Source of the DNA: Haliclona indistincta
Lineage: Eukaryota > Porifera > Demospongiae > Haplosclerida > Chalinidae
NCBI GenBank assembly: GCA_964017065.1
Contig: OZ024792.1
Location: 2,351,754 to 2,415,753, forward strand
Reading direction: 5' to 3'
Length of the DNA: 64,000 nt
In this document: in pieces, positions 33,835 through 44,383 of the stretch
Layout: each line of letters starts with the position of its first letter
Numbering within the stretch: the first letter of the stretch is position 1
Program-made: the position numbers and the translations under genes
Notes under the pieces: model-generated
The model's input: the letters and a program-made list of their open reading frames with translations, nothing else
Databases searched by the model: none
What the model was told of the DNA's origin: nothing

Positions 33835-34362
33835 TCAGGTAGGGTTATAGTGTCCTAGCACAGCTTCGTATTCCAATTTCCAGTACTTGGCTTCTTCTTC
33901 CCAGTGTCTAGCCTCAACCCGAGCCTTCTCCAGTAGAACTTCCAAGGCCTCACATTTACACTGGTGTGCGATTTCGTGCTGCAAATCCAATAGTTGACTG
34001 GTCACTTGGAGATATTTCTCTCTGTATTCGACTGCTTGGTCACTGATCCGTGTCTGGTCTGTTCTCATTTTGTCGATCATTTTCCGGTACTTATCGCACT
34101 CGTCCATCCACTTCACTTTGTCTTTTTCCACCTTTTCAAATTCTTCGACGTTGACCATTACGCAGGACCTCGAGCTGGTGGTACAATGTTGCTTAGCGAG
34201 CAAGTCTCCGGAGGGATCGGTTGATTCCTCGACATCGTCATCTGGCTTATAAGAGTCATATTGCTCGCGGTCCTGGTCGATTGTAACACGGTGGTCAACA
34301 TCATGCTCTACGGTATCTTCACTGAGATGATCATCACCGGCACTACCACGCTTCTGCGCCAT
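33835..34362 (-). CDS. Single-exon coiled-coil protein of unknown function
   Basis: 175 codons from ATG at 34362 (MAQKRGSAGDD). The N-terminal third is acidic and disordered (DREQYDSYKPDDDVEEST). From about residue 75 there is a continuous amphipathic helix (EFEKVEKDKVKWMDECDKYR ... EARHWEEEAKYWKLEYEAVL). No domain recognised. It converges with WDR82 (208 bp between stops). ORF integrity and non-repetitive composition support a real gene. Confidence 0.6.
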   Translation of the reverse strand: MAQKRGSAGDDHLSEDTVEHDVDHRVTIDQDREQYDSYKPDDDVEESTDPSGDLLAKQHCTTSSRSCVMVNVEEFEKVEKDKVKWMDECDKYRKMIDKMRTDQTRISDQAVEYREKYLQVTSQLLDLQHEIAHQCKCEALEVLLEKARVEARHWEEEAKYWKLEYEAVLGHYNPT

Positions 34363-34497
34363 ATAAGTACCCAAGTCAGATTAGCTGTTAATGTTGTAAA
34401 TCACCGGCACCTTCGTCTTCGATAATCAGAGAAATAAGATGGGCGTGGCTAAGGGTGTGTGCATGACAGCATGGCAGTCGATGGCAGCATGCTTGCA

Positions 34498-35340
34498 ATG
34501 GCTAACACGTACGTTATTGGAGTAGATGTCGGAGGCACTAACACAGATGCTGTTATTCTCAACGGAAGGAAGGTGTTGTCCTCGTGCAAGAAGCCTACAT
34601 CAGCTGATGGGACACAGGGAGTTGTAGACGCCATTTAGGGAGCATTGGATGGATCCTTGAGGGCTACAATACTCAAGTCAGCAGCACGTGTCAGCATTGG
34701 TACGACTCACTTCGTTAATGCTGTAGTAGAGAGAGCTAGTGACAAGCTAGCCCCGATAGCTGCTATCAGACTATGCGGCCCGGCATCTCGTAGTCTACCA
34801 CCATTTGCCGACTTTCCCTCTAACCTGAAGCAGCTATTTGTGTGGACGTGTGTACATGGTGGATGGCGGACTGGAGTGCAGTGGGAAGGAGATAGCACCA
34901 CTGAACCGAGAGGAGCTGAAGAGCATCGCCAATGAGCTACTGAGCATGACCCCTCCTCTGAAGAATGTGGTGATAACAGGTGTGTTTTCACCGCTGGACG
35001 CAGTGGAGGGAGGTCAGGAGAGACTAGCTGCAGAGATACTCAGAGAAGTGTCACCGGACTTCAGCTGCACTCTATCAAAATTAATGGCGTAAGTAATAAC
35101 AATCACTTCCTTGCACAAAATATCAAGCGCCATTTTTTAGCTTGGAATGTTGGGATTGCTGGAGAGGGAGAATGCTGCTATTCTGAATGAGTCTCTCGAA
35201 CCATAGGCTAAGAAAACCATCACTGTTTTCAAAACTGCACTGAAGAAGCTTGAATTCACATCTTCCTCCTCTCTGAAGGAAGTGGTGGAAGTGGAAGTGT
35301 TTTAGTGGACAAGAAACTGTTGTTGGAAGACACGCTTCTC
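34498..35340 (+). pseudogene. Broken copy of hydantoinase exons 1-2 and part of exon 7
   Basis: Starts MANTYVIGVDVGGTNTDA and is nearly identical to 39185-39775, but has a stop (TAG 34636-34638), a 6-codon loss near 34650 and a frameshift at about 34842 (TTTGTGTGG against TTATGTGG). After an intron copy it continues with exon 2 (LGMLGLLERENAAILNESL, then a stop) and jumps at about 35290 into sequence of exon 7 (GTGTTTTAGTGGACAAGAAACTG). Clearly dead. Confidence 0.9.
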
Positions 35341-35689
35341 ACCACTTCACTGCTCGATATGCTTTAGTATGGGTATAATGACCTTAACTGATTTATGATT
35401 CATAAAAATTCCCATTCATTTTTTCAGGATAACTCTAATCTCTTTCATTTGGAAGAGGCTAGCACGTATGAAAGTGCTAGCTGCAATTCATTCACTAAAC
35501 ACTGCTATAATACGAAGATAGAGATGGGAGAGCTCCAGGGCAGGGCTGTTTTGATACTCTCATTACTCCCGAAAAAGTGCCGTAAGACCATTTTGTCAGG
35601 ATCAAGATTTTGACAAACTCAAATCAAATACTATTATTTGGTATGTATTTAAAAAAATAATTATTTCCGTTCACAGGATTTAGCTAAGG

Positions 35690-35835
35690 AAACCAGCTCT
35701 ACCCACTGTGTGCAGTACCTCCTTCTGACGTCTGCTGGAAGTGCTTGTTTAGCTTATAGAGTAAAATTTTCTTTCCAAGTTTTCTGGTTGCCAGCTACTG
35801 AAGAGTGGATACCATCACACGAACTAGCAAAGTGA
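35690..35835 (+). pseudogene. Broken copy of the WDR82 3' end
   Basis: Matches WDR82 exon 8 (TACCCACTGTGTGCAGTACC... TCTGCTGGAAG), the intron, and exon 9 (TGGTTGCCAGCTACTGAAGA, ending in the same SHELAK stop), with deletions and loss of the splice sites. It lies 2 kb downstream of the intact end. Confidence 0.88.
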
Positions 35836-36050
35836 CTGTTGCACTATAAAGCATTGAATGTTATAATTATTATCAAGACGATTTTATGGTGGATAAAGAT
35901 GAGAAAATATGGTCAACAAAAAAGAAACATTAATTATCTCACAAAAAATAATTACGGATTATTCTGTGTAGGACAGTGCTGGCTATAAAATCATGAATAC
36001 AAGCTTGACGGTTCACGATAATTATCTGACAAGTACCACCCACAGTAGGG

Positions 36051-39000
36051 ATGGACATGAGCTTGCTAATAGCGGTTACGTTGTTGTTCTTCAATTTGTG
36101 CAGATACTGCTCTGCACAGTCAGATGGTGGATGTACACCTCCGATCGTCTTAAGCGGTGGTGCAGGCAAGCTAAGAAAAAACAACGTTCCTGTTGCATAC
36201 ATAGCTGGTCCAGGGAGTGAGTTTAGCAGGTTTTTCTGTCATTCTCTTCGAGTATGTAAGTCGTTTTAGAATTGCAAGGCATCGTTGGAGGTCGTGCGGT
36301 AGACTGGTGGGTGATGTTCAGCGAAACACAAGTTACAAAACATGGACTTTGGTGCCAAGTTATAGCTGAAAATAATGCTGGTATGGGCAGTGACATTGGT
36401 GACTGGTACTACCCTCCTGGAGCCACACCTGATAGCTTCACTCTGGCTAGTAATAGTAGCTTACCCTACCAGTCACTAGAATGCACTAACATGATTGGAC
36501 TGTTGAGGATTGGTAGCTTGAGCAATAACCAGGGTATTGTGAGATGCAACACTACTATCACTAGTGGACTGGATCGATACATTAACTACTTTACAGTGTA
36601 CACTGACAGTGTCTTCAATAACTACTGTGAGTTATTAAATTGCTTCTTAGTGTGGTGATTTTTGGGTTCTCATACTACAGCTGGTCCCACAGTTGAACCC
36701 AACATGAAGCTGCATCTACTCACACCAAGAGATACTGAGACCAACATCATATTCACTCTCAGCTTCATAGTCTCCTTTGGACCTCCATCCAGAATTGCTT
36801 GTAATTTAAATGGGAATCAATTTTTCTCTCAGATTGACTCAGTCAGTGCATCAGCAGTAGTATCTCGTGAGGTGATCAGGTCACACTATATGAACAGCTC
36901 ATATCCAGACATGACTCGTGTTATACTCACACAAACAACATCGAGAGAATCAGCCATGTATTCTTGCACTGTGACTGTCACTGGACGTAGTAGCATAGCT
37001 GATAGCAATTATCAAACTGTTTTTAAGAGTAGTGGTAAAACTTCAACAGCCAATATCACAGGTGAGAGTGTGAGTGTTGTTTTGTTCACTGCTCACTACA
37101 AATCTTCCAGTTGCAAGTCCTCCCACTGCTGTTATAGTCAGTAGGACTGGTATCAACAGTGTTCTGGTCTCCTGGTCTGCTCCCTCATCAGCAGTACCAG
37201 CTGGTTATGAGGTGTTCTACCAGGTAGATGGTGGCAGCACACTCAGTGGAGGGAACACCAGCAACACTGAGCTGACACTGACTGGACTGACATTAGGGAA
37301 TCATTCATTCTTTGTAGTGGGATATGGAGCAGAGGGAGCACCTGTGCTGCCCAGTGCTCACAGTAACACAGCTTCAGTAGTGATTGGTGAGATAGTCTTT
37401 TCTCTCTTCATCCTGTACATGTTACAAAAGTGGTATTATAGTTTGCACACTTATGTTAGTCAATAAAAATAATGTCAGCTTTACCAAAAGTATACCTAGG
37501 AAATTTTCTCGTATGTAGCTGCATTAGTTCAAAACTCAAGCTCAGCAGTGTTCACTGATCTACCATCACCAAGTCAATTTACTCGATCTTCATCAACAGC
37601 TTCTTTTCAGATAGAACCATCATCTTCAACAGCAGTTTCTCAGCTTACAATAGAGCCATTATCTTCAACAGCTGGTCCTCAGCTTCCAATAGAGCCATCA
37701 TCTTCAACAGCTGGTCCTCAGCTTCCAATAGAGCCATCATCTTCAACAGCTGGTCCTCAGCTTCCAATAGAGTCATCATCTTCAACAGCTGGTCCTCAGC
37801 TTCCAATAGAGCCATCATCTTCAACAGCAGGTCCTCAGCTTCCAATAGAGCCATCATCTTCAACAGCTGGTCCTCAGCTTCCAATAGAGCCATCATCTTC
37901 AACAGCAGGTCCTCAGCTTCCAATAGAGCCATCATCTTCAACAGCTGGTCCTCAGCTTCCAATAGAGCCATCATCTTCAACAGCTGGTCCTCAGCTTCCA
38001 ATAGAGCCATCATCTTCAACAGCTGGTCCTCAGCTTCCAATAGAGCCATCATCTTCAACAGCAGGTCCTCAGCTTCCAATAGAGCCATCATCTTCAACAG
38101 CTGGTCCTCAGCTTCCAATAGAGCCATCATCTTCAACAGCTGGTCCTCAGCTTCCAATAGAACCATCATCTTCAACAGCTGGTCCTCGGCTTCCAATAGA
38201 GCCATCATCTTCAACAGCTGGTCCTCAGCTTCCAATAGAGCCATCATCTTCAACAGCAGGTCCTCAGCTTCCAATAGAGCCATCATCTTCAACAGCTGGT
38301 CCTCAGCTTCCAATAGAGCCATCATCTTCAACAGCAGGTTCTCGGCTTCCAATAGAGCCATCATCTTCAACAGCAGGTCCTCAGTTTCCAATAGAACCAT
38401 CATCTTCAACAGCTGGTTCTCAGCTTCCAATAGAGCCATCATCTTCAACAGCAGGTCCTCGGCTTCCAATAGAGCCATCATCTTCAACAGCAGATCCATC
38501 ATTGCATCGATCATTAGGCCTAACAATGTGTTTGTTAGTATCACCAACACCTTGTTTGTCATCTTCTTTATCATCACTGGGTTACTCTGCTGGACTAGGT
38601 GCAGTATCAGTGATAATGATTGTATCACTGATTGGTAACCTTGTGTTTGTGATTGGTTGTATATTAATGAGAAGGAGACACTCGTTTGATTTAAGAAGGT
38701 AAGGCCTGTAATTATTATTTATGCTTGATTATGATGATTAATTATTTTAGAACTTCGTACAATGCTAAAAGTCCATCTTACGAATTACTGACCAAGTAAG
38801 TGTTGTACACACTCAGTGTATACTGTGTTCACTCTATGCTTGTAGGGATTTTTTTTTTTTTTTTTTTTTTTTTATGAAAATTTAGCATACAGCTAGGTCG
38901 TACCAGTAGCAATGCTAATTCTAGGGTACAAACCAATAAATAAATAATAATAATAATAATGAAATAATAGTTAGCTAGTGTTACAAGAATAATTTAACTT

Positions 39001-39090
39001 ACAGGGTAAAACAAGGTAAGAACAGCTTTATTATGGTGATGATGTTGAGATGACAGATGATGCAGTACAGCTCGTTCAAAACACTTGATG
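36051..39090 (+). CDS. R1: type-I membrane receptor, conserved N-domain-Ig-like-FN3-repeat stalk-TM
   Basis: Exons 36051-36216, 36270-36626, 36681-37061, 37111-37386, 37519-38698, 38751-38795, then a damaged terminal exon. Signal peptide MDMSLLIAVTLLFFNLCRYCSA. Exon 2 encodes a domain shared by all three paralogues (HGLWCQV, GMGSDIGDWYY, IVRCNTTIT); exon 3 an Ig-like domain (VSFGPPSRIACN ... SAMYSCTVTVTG); exon 4 an FN3 domain (VLVSWSAPSSAVPAGYEVFY). Exon 5 encodes a Ser/Pro/Thr-rich stalk of about 23 13-residue repeats, then a transmembrane helix (VSVIMIVSLIGNLVFVIGCI) and RRRHSFDL. The cytoplasmic tail begins TSYNAKSPSYELLTK; the last exon is split by the 38848-39032 insertion and its coding sequence is shortened. 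Extracellular ligand unknown. Confidence 0.8.
37605..38505 (+). repeat. 39-bp coding minisatellite in R1 stalk
   Basis: About 23 tandem units encoding IEPSSSTAGPQLP, many identical at the DNA level, with variants at Q/R, P/S and GCT/GCA. The Ser/Thr/Pro content suggests an O-glycosylated, extended stalk. R2 and R3 lack it. An antisense ORF through it is an artefact. Confidence 0.95.
38848..39032 (-). mobile_element. Poly-T-led insertion in the terminal exon of R1
   Basis: A run of 27 T (38850-38876) starts directly after acceptor TGTAG and GGAT; the rest of the exon, GGTGATGATGTTGAGATG, resumes at 39033. A poly-T at the start suggests a retroposed copy in minus orientation. An (AAT)n stretch is at 38938-38960. 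Confidence 0.6.
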
Positions 39091-39184
39091 CACTATGCAC
39101 TTACATTACAGTCGTGATGTGTTCATGCTAAATTGTAGAAGGAGGAGGGGCTCAGCGAGGAAATAGGCGGGTGACCAGGTCGCA

Positions 39185-40557
39185 ATGGCTGAATATGTAA
39201 TCGGAGTAGATGTCGGAGGCACTAACACAGATGCTGTTATTCTCCACGGAAGGAAAGTGTTGTCCTCGTGCAAGAAGCCTACATCAGCTGATGGGACACA
39301 GGGAGTTGTAGACGCCATTCAGGGAGCGTTGGATGCATTGGATGGACCTGTGAGGGCTACAATACTCAAGTCAGCAGCACGTGTCAGCATTGGTACGACT
39401 CACTTCGTTAATGCTGTAGTAGAGAGAGCTAGTGACAAGCTAGCCCCGATAGCTGCTATCAGACTATGCGGCCCGGCATCTCGTAGTCTACCACCATTTG
39501 CTGATTTTCCCTCTGACCTGAAGCAGCTATTATGTGGACGTGTGTACATGGTGGATGGCGGACTGGAGTGCAGTGGGAAGGAGATAGCACCACTGAACCG
39601 AGAGGAGCTGAAGAGCATCGCCAATGAGCTACTGAGCATGACCCCTCCTCTGAAGAATGTGGTGATAACAGGTGTGTTTTCACCGCTGGACGCAGTGGAG
39701 GGAGGTCAGGAGAGACTAGCTGCAGAGATACTCAGAGAAGTGTCACCGGACTTCAGCTGCACACTATCAAATGGTGTAAGTAATACAATATCCCTTCCTG
39801 CACAAGAATTACGAGCTCTAGTTTAGCTTGGAATGTTGGGATTGCTGGAGAGGGAGAATGCTGCTATTTTGAACGAGTCTCTAAAGCCATTGGCTAAGAA
39901 AACCATCACTGCTTTTAAAACCGCACTAAAGAAGCTTGGATTCACATGTTCCTTTTCTCTGACCCAAAACGATGGAACTCTAATCAGGTTAGCAAGTTGG
40001 TATGAGAATTCTCTCATTTGACTATCTCTCTTCTTCCCAGTGCTGATGATGCATTGCTGTTTCCAGTACTCACCTTCTCTTCCGGCCCCACTAACAGTAT
40101 GCGAGGCGCCATGTTCCTCTCTGGACTGAAAGATGCTATTGTGGTTGATATCGGTGGGACCACTACTGACGTTGGAGTACTGAAGAATGGCTTCCCACGA
40201 GAAGCATCTTCACAAGTGACAGTAAGGGAACCATGATGCTCAGGGCTCTGTTGTTACACTATGTCCTAGGTTGGTGGTGTAAGGACCAACTTTCAAATGC
40301 CTGATGTACTGAGTGTAGGATTGGGAGGAGGGTCTATTGTAGTGGTTGATAAGGATGGCTGTGTGAGTCAATCCAGCTTATAGTTTGCTGTGCTGTGAGC
40401 TGTTCTGGTGTAGGTTAAAGTCGGTCCAGAGAGTGTCCGCTACGAGCTCACTATCAAGGCACTGTGTTTTGGTGGTGATACATGCACTACTACTGATGTT
40501 GCTATAGCAGCTGGGGTCGCTAAAGGTCCTACCACAGGCTCTTATCACACATCACTC

Positions 40558-40595
<38 letters not shown>

Positions 40596-43481
40596 AGGAG
40601 TGTGTACTCCTCCTCCTGACTTCATGACAAAGCTGTCAGCTTCCACAGTGTACCAGGGAATGCTGCATATACACACCTCTTTGGAAAGTGTTATTGATCA
40701 AATGAAGGTTCTAAAAAACTCTCAATTTTGAATTCTGAAAACCACTTGCTCTTTAAGAATATTCTTAGAAGAGAAGCAAGGTTTTGAAGTGTATTTTTCA
40801 AATACAGATAGAGGGGGAAGATATTCCTGTTCTTCTGGTTGGTGGTGGCAGTGTTTTAGTAGACAAGAAGCTGTCATTGAAGGGAGTCTCACAGCTGATC
40901 ATCCCACCGCACTTCAGTGTAGCTAATGCTGTTGGAGCTGCATTGGGGACTGTAGCAGGAACATCTGAGGTAGTGGAGAGCTTGTCAGCCATCACTGCCT
41001 CCCTTGGAGAGAAGGGAGACGGCAAGAGCGAAGAAGAACAGCAGCAACTAGCACGCGAGGTCGCTATACAAAGAGGAAAGGATCGTGCAGTTGCTGAAGC
41101 TGTTAGAAAGGGTAATGCAGTGACAATGCTATTGTCTTGAGCTGGATTTTGCAAAAAAGGCTCTCAGTTACCATTATCACAGTTTCTTTTCCTTACAGGA
41201 GCTATTCCTGATACAGTGTTCATACATGAGCTGACAGCTTCTCCTGTCACTTATATTCCCGATGCTTTAAGAGTGCATGTTAAAGCTATCGGAGCACTCA
41301 GCAGAGATACTGCCATACTCGATGAAGCGCAACCAAAACATCAAGAAAGTGCTGATAAGGAACAACCTACTTTAGTTAAGACTGGAACACCAAGAGCCAA
41401 TCCAGTATGGCCCTACCACTCTGAAGAAGATAAGAAGAAAGACGAAGAAGCTAAATTGCCTCAACCACATGTCAATAATGTCAATGGTAAGGAGAAAAGA
41501 AAATCTAATTTAAATTTGTGTAGCATGTACAGTATGCTGGTCACTGTATTAGCTTAGTTCAAACCAATGTGTTCTTGTTTGCAGGAGAGTGGATTATCAG
41601 TTCCCACGATGTGGAGTGTATCAGTATTGGTGCCGGTATACTGGGGTGTGGAGGAGGAGGTGACCCTAACGTGGGAAGAGCTGCTGCACAGCAACTGCTC
41701 AGTGAGGGAAAGAAGATCTGTCTGAAGGACCCTCACAAGTATGACATATTATCTCTTTTTGCAAGAGCATGCAGTAATTTTATCTACTTTTCGCAGAGTT
41801 GATTCAAGCTCGTTTGGTGTAGCGGTCACTGTTGCCTTCATGGGAGCTCCTGTGATACTGTCAGAGAAGCTAGTCGCTGGCACAGAGACCACCCTCTGCT
41901 TGACTACAGTGCAGCAGATCTTAGCTACTGGAGTGTGTGAGGCAGAGGATGGTAAGAAGGAGGTGGAAGGAGTATCTCTCACCACTCGAACACTGAGCAG
42001 TGGAGATAAGATATGGCTGCCGGACTGTAAGAAACTGCCAAAGGTGGAGCTCAATGATCCCAGCATACCTCTGGTAAGATGGTACTACACGGAGATTTAT
42101 AAGTACTTTTGCAGGATTTTTGCGAAATTGTCGGTTTTGCCCAAAATTAATTTTCTGTTACGTGCATTACGTAAGCGCTGGATGTCTAAATAAATTTTAA
42201 TTCTCTGAAATTTTGACCCTCCAAATTTCTCTATATAATTTTTTTTATGATATGCCTATTGTGTATCCTTTACTACTGTTTAGTTGTCACGTTCAAATGT
42301 GCATGCATCAATGCACTATTACACTTTTTGATACATACACATGTTAAATCTTATCATATCTGTGACATTAGATTTTTAATTTATATGTGTATTAATTTTG
42401 TTCTCACATGAACAGCATCGTAGGATCACTGCACTGCTGTGTGCCGAGGCGGGAGGAGTCAACTCATTTGAACCACTGCTGGTTGGAGCCAGACTGGGTC
42501 TCCCTGTACTAGATGCTGATGGGATGGGTCGGGCATTCCCTGAACTACAGGTACAACAATGGTAACTAGGCAACAACTACTAACTGTCCTTGTTTTTCAG
42601 ATGTTTCTGCCCTTTATCTATGGCAGGAATCCTTACCCAGCTTGCACAGCTGATGAGAGAGGAGATGTGGTGGCTGTCACTAACATATCTTCAGCAAAGA
42701 ATCTTGAGGAGTTCTTCAGGATTGAGTGTGTCAGGATGGGGTGAGAGAGAGAGAGACATGTCTACTAAACTATATTATACTGTTTGTAGTATGTCAAGTG
42801 GTATATCGCTGGGAACTCTCTCACTAGATGACGTGATGCAGACCTGTGTGGTGTACTCACTGAGCATGGCATGGCAGTTAGGGAGAGCTATTGCACGAGC
42901 TAGAGCAACACACAGCGGCGTAGTGGAGGCAGTAGTGAAACAACAGAATGGTCTACTACTAATAACTGGAAAGGTGCAGGCTGTATAGTTATACTTTGCC
43001 ATAATGTCTTATCTCTTCGCAGGTACTTGACGTGAACCGCACAACAGATGCTGGTTTCACCGGATCACGTGTTGTGATCGAGGGTCTTGACAAGTTTACC
43101 GGTCACCAGTTGAGAATCACTGCTAAGAACGAGAACTTGCTTGCACACGAGCTACTCCGGAATGGCTCTGTAGGGAAGCTGCTTGCCTGCACACCTGACC
43201 TCATCACCATTATCGACACAGACACTGGTAAAGCCTGCTCTCTGTGGTGTTAATGCCACTATATCACTCCCTCCTCTCTCGGTCTCTCTCACTCTCACTC
43301 CCCCTTTCTCCCAGGTTATCCCATCACTACTGAGGACATGCGCTATGGTCTGAGGGTATCAGTGATAGCTATGCCGGCTCATCCTACCCTCACTACTCCA
43401 CAGGCTCTAGCTGTAGTAGGTCCCTCAGGGTTTGGGTTCACAGACACCACTTACCATCCTCCAATAGAATTAACTCTCTGA
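39185..43481 (+). CDS. Hydantoinase-A/oxoprolinase-type ASKHA protein fused to DUF917 domain
   Basis: Fifteen exons (39185-39775, 39827-39987, 40041-40221, 40270-40362, 40414-40525, 40598-40707, 40808-41111, 41199-41486, 41585-41738, 41797-42073, 42416-42550, 42601-42740, 42790-42973, 43023-43227, 43315-43481) encode 1,033 aa. The N-terminal half has both ATPase-fold loops of HyuA: GVDVGGTNTDAVIL and VVDIGGTTTDVGVL, plus VGGGSVLVDKK. After a charged linker (about 660-690) the C-terminal part, from ISIGAGILGCGGGGDPNVGR through ADGMGRAFPELQMFLPFIYG, is DUF917-like. Such fusions are known to me from fungi and bacteria; substrate (hydantoin or 5-oxoproline-like, ATP-dependent) is unproved. One intron contains a (CT)n run at 40561-40592. 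No frame damage, so probably active. It lies between R1 and R2. Confidence 0.87.
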
Positions 43482-43608
43482 TTAGCAATAATAATTATGG
43501 GTTTGTCTAATGACATTTTAATGCAATAGACTAGTGCTTCACGCTTTACGGTCTACACTCTACGGTTTACGCTTCACCCTTGCAAGAGCTGTATACTGCA
43601 TGGTCTTA

Positions 43609-43641
43609 CCATGTGTTCATTACTTGGTAATGAACACATGG
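43609..43641. repeat. 14-bp-stem hairpin, copy 1
   Basis: CATGTGTTCATTAC / GTAATGAACACATG around a 3-nt loop. A second copy with a compensated stem change is at 48211-48241. Confidence 0.85.
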
Positions 43642-43785
43642 TCTTACAAGTCCTACAGTATAAAATACATCAAGCGTACTTTTGAGATCAAATTTGGTGG
43701 TTAATATACAACCAGGAAGGAGCAGAAAGTTTCCAGTAAACGACACACACTACTCCCAGTCCACCTACAGTATGAGGAGAAATGT

Positions 43786-43944
43786 TAAGTACAGTGCAGT
43801 AGTTCACAACTAGTTATAACTTGCTGTAATATTTGGGTACATAACCAATAATGACAGAAATTATTTATCTTTTATGTCAGTATTGGTTGTGTACCCAAAT
43901 AGTACTGCAAGTTTTAACTGCAGTTTTGAACTACTGTACTTGAG
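43786..43944. mobile_element. MITE-like inverted repeat, about 160 bp
   Basis: Imperfect arms AAGTACAGTGCAGTAGTTCA... and ...TTGAACTACTGTACTTGA around AATGACAG. Partial relatives lie at 48368-48480 and 50118-50178. Confidence 0.7.
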
Positions 43945-44383
43945 TTTTATTTCTTCTATATCACTTAGCATCTTTCAAAAACAACATAACACACTATACC
44001 AACATACAGTTGCTTTCAATAATAGCAAACAGTTGAATATCTAAAGTGTTGCTTTTTTCAACTCACCGTACTGTACCAACATGCAACTTGGAGTATTTGC
44101 GATTTAGCATACAGTAAGCAGTGGTACAGGGTATGGACTAACTCAGGGACAGTAACCTTCCCTGAGAGTACCTCAGGATGGCAAGAAGACAGCAGTACCA
44201 ATCCAGCCACTCCTAGGGAATCTTGATTTGTTCCAAAAAAATAATTCTCTCTCTTATACATGTAATTCTAATACAGTTCTCTTCTAATAATATGTAGCTT
44301 AATATAGTTATGTGAACAAGGTCAACTGATTACAATGTACTAAATCACTACATTAAAGCAATATATGATACAGAGCTGGTGTA

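Larger units (their letters stand above)
43482..44383. other. Convergent spacer between hydantoinase and R2
   Basis: No gene. Holds the two inverted-repeat features listed at 43609-43641 and 43786-43944. A minus-strand ORF at 44058-44261 has no recognisable product. Confidence 0.5.

Noticed and set aside
37645..38628. 327-aa antisense ORF through the R1 stalk repeats
   Set aside because: It is a by-product of the 39-bp unit being a multiple of three without antisense stops; the sense frame has splice sites, TM helix and paralogue support.
38850..38876. T27 run as an assembly gap or sequencing artefact
   Set aside because: It is followed by about 150 bp of additional unique sequence splitting an exon at a defined point, which fits an insertion better; read-level data could still change this.
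39185..43481. Bacterial contamination as the source of the hydantoinase gene
   Set aside because: Fifteen exons with GT-AG introns in consistent phase, and broken copies beside host genes, place it in the animal genome.
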